Shown here in pieces: positions 24,246 to 34,369 of a DNA stretch of 64,000 nt; position 1 is the first letter of the stretch, and each line of letters starts with the position of its first letter. This stretch comes from Thermoanaerobaculales bacterium (lineage in GTDB: Bacteria > Acidobacteriota > Thermoanaerobaculia > Thermoanaerobaculales > Sulfomarinibacteraceae), in NCBI GenBank assembly GCA_035358815.1, contig DAOPQC010000013.1, forward strand, positions 45,240-109,239, in the 5' to 3' direction. The translations under genes and the position numbers were made by a program. Under the pieces are notes generated by a model, which saw only the letters and a program-made list of their open reading frames with translations, was not told the DNA's origin and searched no databases.

Positions 24246-26869
24246 CTCTCCGGCGGCGGGAGCGGGGGCAGGGTCCCGGCAGCGGCGACCACCACCCGCT
24301 CGGGGTGGAGGTGGCGCCGGATTGCGGCCACCACCTCCTCGCGCGTCACCTCGAGCAGCCGCTCGGGGTAGTGGTCGAGCGAGGCCACCGCCTCGCCCGC
24401 CGTCAGCGCCGCCACCAGCTCGCGGGCGACGCCGCCGTTGGTGGCCAGGCCGACCCGATAGGCGCCGGCCTGGGCGAGCCGCTCGTCGGCCAGCTCCTCC
24501 TCGGTCGGCCCGGCAGCGGCATAGCCGGCAAGCACCTCTCGCGTCAGGGCCACCGCCCGGTCCAGGTTGTCGCCGGCCACTGACAGCGAGATCGCCCACG
24601 GCCCGGCCATGCGCAGGGTGCCGAAGAAGCGGGAGTAGATGCCGTAGCTGAGGCCGGCTTGGTCCCTCACCGCCAGCCCGAGCCGCGAGGTCAGCGTCGA
24701 CTGGCCCAGGCAGGCGTTGGCGAGGATCGCCGCCGGATGGTCGGGATCGCCGCGCAGCAGCTCGCCTCGGTGGCCCAGGAAGACGTCGAGATTGGGCCGG
24801 TCCGCCACCTCGATGCGCTGATCGCCGCCCCCTGATGGCTCCGCCGCGGGGAAGGCCGCCGGCTCGACGGCCGCGCCCCGCCAGCGGTCGAACGCCTCGC
24901 CGAAGCGCGCGATCACCTCGTTCGCCTCGACGTCGCCCACCACCGCCAGCGCGACCGTCGCCGGGCCGTAGGCCGCGGCGTGGAATGCGGCCAGGTCGTC
25001 GCAGGTCACCCCGAGCACCTCGCGCTCGCGCGCCTCGATCGCCCGCTTGTGCAGCGGGTGGCCCTCCGGGTAGAGCTGCCTGATCAGCGCGGCGTAGGCG
25101 AGCGCGTGGGTCTCCTCGCGCTCCCGCACCAGGGCGCCGAGGACCCGCTCACGCAGCTTCTCCAGCTCCTCGGCCGGGAAGGTCGGATGCTGCAGGACCT
25201 CGAGCAGGAGGTCGACGACCCGGGGCAACTCCTCGGCCAGGGCCTGGGCCGAGAAGGACACGGTGGTGGGCGCGCTTCCCGAGGCGCTGACCGTCAGCTG
25301 GAGGCCATGGTCCTCGAGCTCACGGGCGAGGCCCATCCGGTCGAAGCGCCGGGTCCCCCTGTCGAGCATCGCGGCGGTCAGGCCGGGCACGCTCCAGCGG
25401 CCGTCCGCCGCGCATGCCAGGCCCGCCTGCAGGGTACCGGTCACAGTCACGGTCGGTGCGTGGCGGTTGGTGAGCACCGCGATCCTGGCGCCCGAGCGGT
25501 GGTCGCGCACCGCCACCCGCTCGGCGAACGGCGCCCGCAGGTGACACGGGCGGGGCTGCGGCGACCCGGCGCGAGCGCCGCCGCCCGGGGCCTCCGGCAC
25601 GAACCACCCGGTGGTCAGCCGCTGGTCGGTCAGGTAGTCGCCCGCGACCCGGGCCACGTCCTCGGCGGCAACCGCCGTCACCAGCTCGAGCTCGCGCGGG
25701 AACCGCCGCCAGTCGCCCATCGCCACCGACTCGGTGAGGCCGGACAGGATCTGGGCCGGCGACGAGCGGTGGAAGGCGAGGTCGGTGCGCATCTGGACCT
25801 TGGCCCGCGCCAGCTCGTCGGCGCCCGGCGGTGCCTGCCCGGCGGCGGCAACCTCCTCGCGGATGGCGTCCTCCACCTCGCGGTGCTCGACGCCCGGCGC
25901 GAGCGACGCCGCGATCTGGAGCACGCCCGGGTCGTGGAGCTCGAGCGCGTAGGCGTGGACGCCGAGGCAGCGGTTGGTCTCCACCAGCCGGCGGTGGAGG
26001 CGGGAGGTGACGCCGTCGGCCAGCACCTGGGCCAGCACCGACAGCGCCGGCAGGTCGCGGTGGGTGCCGTGCGGGATGTGCCAGGTCAGCACCAGGTTGC
26101 CGAGCTCGCCGGCGCGCCGGATCTCGAACCGGCGCTCGCCCCGCTGCTCGCTCTCGGTGATCGCGACGGCGGGAACCGGCGCCGGCGCCGGCGGCAGGCC
26201 GCCGAAGCCGCGCCCGACCTCGGTCAGGGCGCGGGCCTCGTCGATGTCCCCGACCACCAGCGCGACGGCGTTGTCGGGGTGGTAGTAGGTGTCGTAGAAG
26301 CGGCGCAGCACGTCGCCGGTCATCGACTCGACGTCGCCGCGCCAGCCGATGGTCGGGTGGCGGTAGGGGTGCTCGAGGTAGGCCTGGGCAAAGGCGCCCC
26401 TCATCAGCAGCTCGAACGGCTCGTTCTCCCCCATCTCGAGCTCGTTGAGCACCACGGTGCGCTCGCTCTCGAGGTCACAGTCGCGGACCAGCGCGCCGCG
26501 CATCCGGTCGGCCTCGACGTCGACTGCGAGCGGCAGGTGCTCCACCGGCAGCACCTCGTAGTAGCTGGTCCGGTCGAGCCAGGTGGTGGCGTTGAAGCTG
26601 GCGCCGACCCGGTGCAGCACGCGCGCGATCTCGGTCCCGCTCTCCCGGTTGAACCGGCGCGATCCCTTGAACATCAGGTGCTCGAGGATGTGGGTGGCGC
26701 CGGTGTGGCCGGTTCCCTCATGCCGCGACCCCACCCGGTAGACGATCCCGAAGCCGACGACCGGGGCAACCGGGGTCGGCCACACCAGCAGGGTCAGGCC
26801 GTTGTCGCGGTGGCGCCACTCGCTGGCCCCTTCCAGGCGATCGACCAGGGCGAACCGGCTGTCGGCCAT
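24239..26869 (-). CDS. M16 family zinc peptidase, fused two-subunit form
   Basis: An 876-residue protein made of two M16 halves. The first half has the inverted zinc motif in THILEHLMFKGS (HxxEH), with a glutamate partner expected about 75 residues on (LNELEMGENEPFE). The second half (from about residue 460) keeps the fold but not the zinc motif, as in pitrilysin-type fusions and in alpha/beta pairs such as PqqF or mitochondrial processing peptidase. No signal peptide is visible, so location is unclear. The ATG at 26869 is chosen because GGGAGGTGG precedes it; an upstream ATG at 26908 lacks one. The stop TAG and the final Ile codon come from a repeat end box. Confidence 0.9.
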   Translation of the reverse strand: MADSRFALVDRLEGASEWRHRDNGLTLLVWPTPVAPVVGFGIVYRVGSRHEGTGHTGATHILEHLMFKGSRRFNRESGTEIARVLHRVGASFNATTWLDRTSYYEVLPVEHLPLAVDVEADRMRGALVRDCDLESERTVVLNELEMGENEPFELLMRGAFAQAYLEHPYRHPTIGWRGDVESMTGDVLRRFYDTYYHPDNAVALVVGDIDEARALTEVGRGFGGLPPAPAPVPAVAITESEQRGERRFEIRRAGELGNLVLTWHIPHGTHRDLPALSVLAQVLADGVTSRLHRRLVETNRCLGVHAYALELHDPGVLQIAASLAPGVEHREVEDAIREEVAAAGQAPPGADELARAKVQMRTDLAFHRSSPAQILSGLTESVAMGDWRRFPRELELVTAVAAEDVARVAGDYLTDQRLTTGWFVPEAPGGGARAGSPQPRPCHLRAPFAERVAVRDHRSGARIAVLTNRHAPTVTVTGTLQAGLACAADGRWSVPGLTAAMLDRGTRRFDRMGLARELEDHGLQLTVSASGSAPTTVSFSAQALAEELPRVVDLLLEVLQHPTFPAEELEKLRERVLGALVREREETHALAYAALIRQLYPEGHPLHKRAIEAREREVLGVTCDDLAAFHAAAYGPATVALAVVGDVEANEVIARFGEAFDRWRGAAVEPAAFPAAEPSGGGDQRIEVADRPNLDVFLGHRGELLRGDPDHPAAILANACLGQSTLTSRLGLAVRDQAGLSYGIYSRFFGTLRMAGPWAISLSVAGDNLDRAVALTREVLAGYAAAGPTEEELADERLAQAGAYRVGLATNGGVARELVAALTAGEAVASLDHYPERLLEVTREEVVAAIRRHLHPERVVVAAAGTLPPLPPPERI

Positions 26870-26965
26870 GCCACCTCCCGGCGCCCAGCGCCGCGATCCT
26901 GCCATCATACCGGGCCGGCTCTGGTTCGCCCACCGGCTGGCGCCGGCGCCGCGCCGGGCCGGCGA

Positions 26966-26994
26966 TTGACGGCGGACGGCGCGAGTGCTACAAG
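26966..26994 (+). promoter_or_regulatory. sigma-70-type promoter for bipA
   Basis: TTGACG (26966-26971), exactly 17 bases, then TACAAG (26989-26994), both close to consensus. The predicted transcription start is about 27001, giving a leader of about 27 bases that includes GGAG at 27018-27021. Confidence 0.65.
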
Positions 26995-27027
26995 AACGGG
27001 CCCCGCCGCTCGGGCCCGGAGCGAAGC

Positions 27028-28833
<1,806 letters not shown>

Positions 28834-28837
28834 CGGC

Positions 28838-29162
28838 GACGTCTCGTTCCCGTTCCCGGGAGCCGAGGCGAACACGAGAAGAGGGCGTCGTGCGGGCGTG
28901 CCATCTTTGGCGATTTCGGGACGACGTTCCCCCTCAAGGCGTGCTCGAGACCCGAAATCGCCAAAGGTGGCTCCCTCGGGGAGCGGCTTCAGGGCGAGGG
29001 CGCGAAGCGTTCTCGAGGACGGAGCGAACGAGCCGGAACGGGAACGGGAACGGGAACGGGGGCGGATACGGAAGCGGGTGCGGAAGCGGGCGCGGAGGCG
29101 GGCACAGGGAACTAAAGCGGGAGGGTGGCCCTAGATCCTCGCCCCCAGATCCTAGATCCTGG
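28838..29162 (-). repeat. Dispersed intergenic hairpin repeat, copy 6 (stem type A, reversed)
   Basis: It lies between convergent typA and the last gene of the pilus operon. Arms are GCCATCTTTGGCGATTTCGG (28900-28919) and CCGAAATCGCCAAAGGTGGC (28952-28971). GGAACGGGAACG and GCGGAAGCGGG hexamers follow (29036-29105). The right end is closed by inverted boxes (CCTAGATCCTCGCCCCCAGA and onward, 29132-29162). The right box begins about 14 bases from the neighbouring stop codon. Confidence 0.87.
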
Positions 29163-29175
29163 GCGGTCGGGGGCG

Positions 29176-29637
29176 TCAGATCTCCGGCGTCGGCACCGGG
29201 TCGCCGGGGGCGAAGGACCGCACGACCCGGATGGTGACCCGCTCGACGCTGTCGACCCGGCGCGGCGGCCGCTGGACGCCGCCCAGGCGGACCCGGGCGC
29301 CGATCGGCACGTCGATCGGCCCTGACAGGGTCATCTGCTCGTCGGCGCCGGCGGAGCGGTAGTGGACGGTTGCCCGCAGGTCGGCGCTGCAGCCGCCAGG
29401 ATCCTTGCAGCGGACCAGGCACGCCCAGTCCATGTACCCGTCGTGCAGCTCGCCGCGCACCGTCGTGACCTCGAGCGGGAGGTCCGGCGACTCGACCGGC
29501 ACGTCGGAGGCGCTGAAGCTCGCCGCCGGTGTCGCCGGCGGCGCGGGCCCCCGGCACGACCGCAGCGCCAGCACGGCGACCACGGCAACCACGAGCAGCG
29601 CCGCGATCGCCAGCAGCGGCCGCAGGATTCGCGCCAT
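29176..29637 (-). CDS. Small exported protein of unknown function, pilus operon
   Basis: I do not recognise the family. The protein has 153 residues with one N-terminal hydrophobic anchor (LLAIAALLVVAVVAVLAL) directly followed by RSCRG, where the cysteine could be a lipoprotein site. An Ala/Pro linker leads to a beta-rich domain with VRCKDPGGC (two cysteines nine residues apart counting both) and VPIGARVRLGGVQRPPRRV. It ends VPTPEI, a tail shared with two other genes of this operon. The ATG at 29637 overlaps the upstream stop as TGATG; the longer open frame is not supported. Confidence 0.6.
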   Translation of the reverse strand: MARILRPLLAIAALLVVAVVAVLALRSCRGPAPPATPAASFSASDVPVESPDLPLEVTTVRGELHDGYMDWACLVRCKDPGGCSADLRATVHYRSAGADEQMTLSGPIDVPIGARVRLGGVQRPPRRVDSVERVTIRVVRSFAPGDPVPTPEI

Positions 29638-30434
29638 CACACCTCGGGCGTCGGCACCGGACCGACCGGGCCCGGCATTCTGCCGGCGGGTGGCCGCACC
29701 GGCTGGCTGGGCGGCTGCATCTGGACCCACAGCACGGTCGCGCGCATGTCGGGGTGGGCGCTGTTCTCGGGCTTGGGCGCGCTGAACGAGTGGGTGAACA
29801 CCGCGGTCTCGTCGGGCGGCAGCAGGTTGGTGACCGCCACCTCGGCGCTCCAGGGCGCCTCGCCGGCGGCGGCGATGGTCTGCAGCTGGACCCGCACGCT
29901 GCTCACCGGGAGCGCGGTCCGGTTCACCACGTCACCCTCGACCACCCAGCGGTTCTCGCCCTGGGGCGTCACCCTGAGGTTGTTGATCACCACCCCGCCG
30001 CCCTGCTGGAACCCGGGAGGCGGACCCGGCGCGGCGCCGGCCTCCTCCGCAGCGCCCTCCTCGGCCTCCTCGCCGGCCTCGCCGCGCTGCTGCCAGGTGT
30101 GGGTGACGTCCTGGTCGGTGATGGCAATGCCCCCGGTCTTCGCCTCCGCCGGCGGCATCGCCAGCCCCCGCGACCCCGCGAGGTCAGGAGCGACCGGCGG
30201 GGGCGCCGCCGCCTCCTCGGCCCGCCCCTCGGCGGCGCGCAGCGCCTCGAGGTCGACGTCGGCCACGTCGTAGGCCACCTGCCGGCCGCTGGGCAGGGTC
30301 ACCATCAGGTACGACCCGGTGACGGTGTAGCTCGCCGCCTCGAAGACGGTGCCGTCGCGCAGCCGGATCTCGAGCGCCGCCGCCGACAGCCCCACCAGGA
30401 CGATCGCCACCACGAGCACGAGGGCACGTTTCAC
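29637..30434 (-). CDS. Secreted protein of unknown function, pilus operon
   Basis: A 265-residue protein with a signal peptide (ALVLVVAIVLVGLSAAAL). The N-terminal part, IRLRDGTVFEAASYTVTGS and then YLMVTLPSGRQVAYDVADVD, looks like a small beta-barrel also seen in bacterial 'hypothetical exported' proteins. A long Glu/Ala/Pro linker follows. The C-terminal domain (INNLRVTPQGENRWVVEGDV, then RVQLQTIAAAG) resembles FxLYD-type beta-sandwich domains that compare original and added groups; this is inference. It ends VPTPEV. The GTG start has AGGAG nine bases upstream and lies four bases after pilY1. Confidence 0.55.
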   Translation of the reverse strand: MKRALVLVVAIVLVGLSAAALEIRLRDGTVFEAASYTVTGSYLMVTLPSGRQVAYDVADVDLEALRAAEGRAEEAAAPPPVAPDLAGSRGLAMPPAEAKTGGIAITDQDVTHTWQQRGEAGEEAEEGAAEEAGAAPGPPPGFQQGGGVVINNLRVTPQGENRWVVEGDVVNRTALPVSSVRVQLQTIAAAGEAPWSAEVAVTNLLPPDETAVFTHSFSAPKPENSAHPDMRATVLWVQMQPPSQPVRPPAGRMPGPVGPVPTPEV

Positions 30435-30438
30435 GGCA

Positions 30439-33400
30439 TTACTCCTGACGCCAGTTGGTCACAGTATACCCGGTGGGGTTGAGGAACTCCTGGGTGTAGC
30501 CGGGGATCGGGATGTCCGGCGTGAAGGTCACGTAGCTGGTCCCGCTGATGGTGTAGCCGGTGTTGCCGGTGATGAACTGGTTGAACTCGGTCGTGGTGCC
30601 GTTGCCGCACTGGAACCACAGGTCGTACACCCGGCCGATGCCGGCGGCGCGGCAGATCGGGGCGTCGGGGTCCGGCTCGCCACCGCCGCCACCACCGCCG
30701 CCGCCACCACCGCCACCACCACCGGGGCAGAGGTCCGGCGGGTTCATGGCGATCAGATCGTCGCCCGGCTCGAAGGTCGAGAACAGGACGTGGCCGCTGA
30801 CCACGGTGGACTCGAAGGTCGTCCGCTCGTCGGGCCGCATCGTCATGTACCAGCCGTAGTAGCCGTTGACCGGGTCGAGGGCGTTGGTGGCGCACCCGAA
30901 GTCGCCGGAGAGCGCCGAGTAGTCGAGGCCGAGCAGGTTGCCCGCGGTGCGGGTGACGTCGTCGCCGACGTCGAGCACGAAGTAGTAGGCGCTGATGTCG
31001 CCGTTCTCGAGCTGGAGGTTGGCACGGTCGCCCGCCCCCAGCGTGATCGCCCAGGTGTAGGCCGAGCCGTCGAAGAACGCGGGCACGATGATCGGCCGCA
31101 TGAAGAACTGCTGGCGAGCCGCGAAGTCGGCGCGGAAGTCGAAGATCCGGGTCAGGGTGGCGGCGCCGACCCCGGTCGACCCGGAGTCGTTCGGCGCCGG
31201 ATAGCCGATCCGCCACAGGCTGCCGTTCGAGTCGCCGAAGTAGATCCGGTCGTGGAAGCCGTCGAGGTCGGAGTCGAGCGCGGCGAAGCTGCCGGGCACC
31301 GACACGCCGATCGGCTCCTTGTAGACCACGGCGCCGGTTTCGATGTCGACGCCGTAGACGAAGTTGCCGGTCAGGTCGGACTCCTGCTTGTCCCAGCCGC
31401 CGCCGAAGAAGGCCACGAAGGTGTCGTCGGGATTGCTGGGCGTCCCGGCGTTGTAGATGGCGATCCTGGCGATCGCCGGCTTCGACCAGGTCCAGCCGAG
31501 GTCCCAGTAGGGCGCGCACTCGTCACCGGTCATGCCGACCGGGCAGTTGGCATCGTCGTCGCTTTCGTCCAGGAACTCCCACATCAGGCGCGGGTACTCG
31601 GCCGAGCAGTTGCCGGTCAGGCCGGTGTCGCAGCCGGGCATCACGCTCTCGTCAGGCAGGAAGTCCGGGGAGCCCGAGGTCGGGTCGGGCTGGGTGATGT
31701 CGAGGGCGACCACGCCCCGGCCGCCGCGCCGCATCGTGGCGAGGGCCACGGTCCGCCACTCCCGCGGGCTGACGCCGCCGTCGGGCGAGATGAAGACGTC
31801 GCCGGTGGCGATGTGACCGTCCACAAGGTACTGCTGCTCGGTGCCGTAGGTCATGACCCACAGCTTGTCCATCACCGCCTGCGGCACGTAGGCGAAGAGC
31901 TCGACGCCGGTGCCGAGGTCGTGCTGGTTGTCGTAGGTGCCGCCGTCGTCGCGGTCATAAAAGCCGGAGTCGAAGGCGTGGATCATGCCGTCGTTGGCGC
32001 CGGCCAGGGCAACCCGCCGGCGGTTGGCGTGCTCGTTCATGAACAGCTCGTAGTTGTGCGCCCCGGCCTCGCCCCCCTGCACGTAACCGTAGTCGTAGAA
32101 GAACATCGAGGTGTTGGGCGGGTTCACGATCACCGGCTGCGAGTGGAAGATGTCGCCGAGCACCGAGTAGCCGGTCGGCCGCGGCGGGTTCTGGGGCGCC
32201 GGGTCGAGGCTCATCGGGTTGGCCCAGATGTCGCGGATGAAGTTGACGATCTCCTGGGTCTCGAGGTCGGACGGCAGGGATGGCAGGCCGAGGGCATCCT
32301 TGAAGTCGGCCCGGATCAGGGCGTTGGTGCCCACCTCCTCGATCCCGTGGCGGGTCCACACCGATGCCGACTCGGTACCGATGTAGACCTCGCGGGCCGG
32401 CGTCGGCAACGCCAGCTGGGCGGTCAGCGAGGTGGCGGCGTCCCACTCCACCGCGCCGAGGTCGATCTGGCAGTCACCGGTCACCGGCAGCGTCGGGTTC
32501 TGGTTGTTGATCTTGAAGGCGTACAGGTTGCCGGTCCACAGCGACTCGTCCTGCTGCGGCACGAACAGCGGGAACAGCGCCAGGTAGTCCCTGACGTCGC
32601 CGACGCTGCCGGCGCTCGACGGCGGCGGCGACACCTTGAACGGGACGAACGAGCGGTCGCCCTCGTCCATCCGGTTGATGACGTCGTACAGCGCGTCGCT
32701 CAGCTGGGAGGCGTTGGTGGCCGCGAAGAACTGGCCGTCGGTGATCTGCGACACGCACTGCAGCGGTGACGGGTTCATCGGATCGAACTCCTCGGAGAAG
32801 CCGATCATGAACACCTTCACCGGCTCGCCGAAGTCGGGCAGCTTGAACTTCCAGGCCGCCTGGTCGGGGTCGCAGGCGTTGAGGCCGCAGCTCTCCTCGC
32901 CGTCGGTGATGAACACCACGTACCACAGCCGGCACGCCGCCAGCGGGTCGTTGGACCACAGCCCGGTCGTGATCGAATCCTGGTACCAGTCGTAGGCATC
33001 CATCAGCGAGTTGGCGATCGGGGTGGTGCCGCGGGTCAGCATCGGGATCGGGTCGTAGGTCGGGCTCATCGGGTCGGTGTCGAAGCTGTCCTGCCACGAC
33101 AGGCCCGAGCCGTCGTTGACCAGGTCAACCGCCGAGGCCATCGGCTCGAGCACCATCGCCACCTCGGCGAAGTTGCTCGGGGAGGCAGGCGGCGGCAGGT
33201 CGACGAGCAGGTTCCAGCCGTTGCAGAAGCCGTTGAGGGTCACGTTGCCGGGCTCGATGGCTGACGGGTTGTGGACGTCGAGGTCGATCTCGTAGGTCGG
33301 CCCCCGGCCGTAGGTGTAGTCGAGCAGCGCGCCCTCGAACAGTAGCTTGAACTCGAGCGCCTGCCGGCCCTCGGCGCCGGTCGAGTCGGGGTCCCAGTCG

Positions 33401-34359
33401 TCGGTCCAGGGAGACCACTCGCCGCACACCTGGTAGCAGTTGTCGCCCCAGCTCGAGACCCGGACGTTGTCGAAGCGGACCGGATTGGTGCTGCTGGTGG
33501 TGCCCGTCCACAGGCCGGCGAAGCCGGGAGCGAGCGGCGCGCCCGAGGTGTCGGTCCACTCGGCGATCGTGCACCACTCGCCGCCGCAGTCGATGAACGA
33601 GCAGGTGTCGGGGTCGGAGCAGTTGAAGCGCCGGGCCTGGGCCCGCAGGTTGCCGCAGAAGAAGTCGATCCGCAGCTGGTAGCACTGGTCCTCGTAGAGG
33701 GTCAGCAGCTCGTCGTTGCCCGGGTCGAGCTCGATCGACCCGGTGCCGATGGTCGTGTTGGTGCCGCCGAGCCGCTTGATCAGGGTCCAGCGGGCGCGCT
33801 GGCCGGCAAGCGCCTCGTTCCGCGTGGGAAAGTTCTGGACGTAGAACAGATAGCCGTTCTGCACCGGGTTGGTGCCCGACGGCGAGCCGCCCCAGACGAC
33901 CCCGAGGGAGTTGGTCTGGGTGTTCGCCCGGAAGTCGACCTCGAAGCGGATGTTCTGCCACTGGGCGGGGTCGTAGGCGGGGTTGCCGGGCAGCGACTGG
34001 TCGATCACCAGCACGCTCGACCGGGTGCCGCTCGAGTACTGCTCCTTGACGTGCCAGTCCCAGTTGCGGGCGCACGAGATCGAGGTGTTGTCCGGATACC
34101 AGCGCGTCGCCGTGGTGCTGGTCCCCCATCGCATGCGGGTCCAGCCCGGGATCGCGTTGAGCGCGCCCGCCGGGTCGAAGTCGTCGGTGAAGATCTCGGT
34201 GGGAGGCGCGGTCGGGAAGAACTGCGCCTCGAGCGTGGCCGGGCCGGCGGCCATCGCCAGCAACAGGCCGCAGGCCGCCGCCGCCCACCGGCCAGCCGAT
34301 CCGCCGCGGCCGGCGAGAGCCGAGGGGTGCAATCTCCTTCGCTGCATCAGGCGTGTCAT
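30439..34359 (-). CDS. pilY1: PilY1-like pilus tip/assembly protein
   Basis: A 1306-residue exported protein. A signal peptide (CGLLLAMAAGPATLEAQ) is followed by a domain of about 280 residues that is lectin/LamG-like in pattern (FTDDFDPAGALNAIPGWT), an addition to usual PilY1. Next comes the second half of a VWA fold (WYVVFITDGEESCG through TNASQLSDALYDVINRM), then the PilY1 beta-propeller: HSQPVIVNPPNTSMF, ANDGMIHAFDSGFYD, and a calcium loop DSDLDGFHDRIYFGDSNG. Near the C-terminus a run of 15 glycines precedes EPDPDAPIC. The VWA MIDAS half is missing here but is present in the neighbouring gene. PilY1 promotes pilus extension and adhesion. Confidence 0.88.
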   Translation of the reverse strand: MTRLMQRRRLHPSALAGRGGSAGRWAAAACGLLLAMAAGPATLEAQFFPTAPPTEIFTDDFDPAGALNAIPGWTRMRWGTSTTATRWYPDNTSISCARNWDWHVKEQYSSGTRSSVLVIDQSLPGNPAYDPAQWQNIRFEVDFRANTQTNSLGVVWGGSPSGTNPVQNGYLFYVQNFPTRNEALAGQRARWTLIKRLGGTNTTIGTGSIELDPGNDELLTLYEDQCYQLRIDFFCGNLRAQARRFNCSDPDTCSFIDCGGEWCTIAEWTDTSGAPLAPGFAGLWTGTTSSTNPVRFDNVRVSSWGDNCYQVCGEWSPWTDDWDPDSTGAEGRQALEFKLLFEGALLDYTYGRGPTYEIDLDVHNPSAIEPGNVTLNGFCNGWNLLVDLPPPASPSNFAEVAMVLEPMASAVDLVNDGSGLSWQDSFDTDPMSPTYDPIPMLTRGTTPIANSLMDAYDWYQDSITTGLWSNDPLAACRLWYVVFITDGEESCGLNACDPDQAAWKFKLPDFGEPVKVFMIGFSEEFDPMNPSPLQCVSQITDGQFFAATNASQLSDALYDVINRMDEGDRSFVPFKVSPPPSSAGSVGDVRDYLALFPLFVPQQDESLWTGNLYAFKINNQNPTLPVTGDCQIDLGAVEWDAATSLTAQLALPTPAREVYIGTESASVWTRHGIEEVGTNALIRADFKDALGLPSLPSDLETQEIVNFIRDIWANPMSLDPAPQNPPRPTGYSVLGDIFHSQPVIVNPPNTSMFFYDYGYVQGGEAGAHNYELFMNEHANRRRVALAGANDGMIHAFDSGFYDRDDGGTYDNQHDLGTGVELFAYVPQAVMDKLWVMTYGTEQQYLVDGHIATGDVFISPDGGVSPREWRTVALATMRRGGRGVVALDITQPDPTSGSPDFLPDESVMPGCDTGLTGNCSAEYPRLMWEFLDESDDDANCPVGMTGDECAPYWDLGWTWSKPAIARIAIYNAGTPSNPDDTFVAFFGGGWDKQESDLTGNFVYGVDIETGAVVYKEPIGVSVPGSFAALDSDLDGFHDRIYFGDSNGSLWRIGYPAPNDSGSTGVGAATLTRIFDFRADFAARQQFFMRPIIVPAFFDGSAYTWAITLGAGDRANLQLENGDISAYYFVLDVGDDVTRTAGNLLGLDYSALSGDFGCATNALDPVNGYYGWYMTMRPDERTTFESTVVSGHVLFSTFEPGDDLIAMNPPDLCPGGGGGGGGGGGGGGGEPDPDAPICRAAGIGRVYDLWFQCGNGTTTEFNQFITGNTGYTISGTSYVTFTPDIPIPGYTQEFLNPTGYTVTNWRQE
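30681..30723. repeat. Short CCG/CCA triplet run encoding polyglycine in pilY1
   Basis: Alternating GCC/ACC/CCG triplets on the plus strand encode about 15 consecutive glycines on the minus strand. Such runs can change length by slippage in whole-codon steps. Confidence 0.8.
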
Positions 34360-34369
34360 GGCATCCCCC

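Noticed and set aside
24239..26869. M16 gene as two genes fused by a sequencing error
   Set aside because: The reading frame is continuous with even composition through the linker, and single-chain double M16 proteins are well known.
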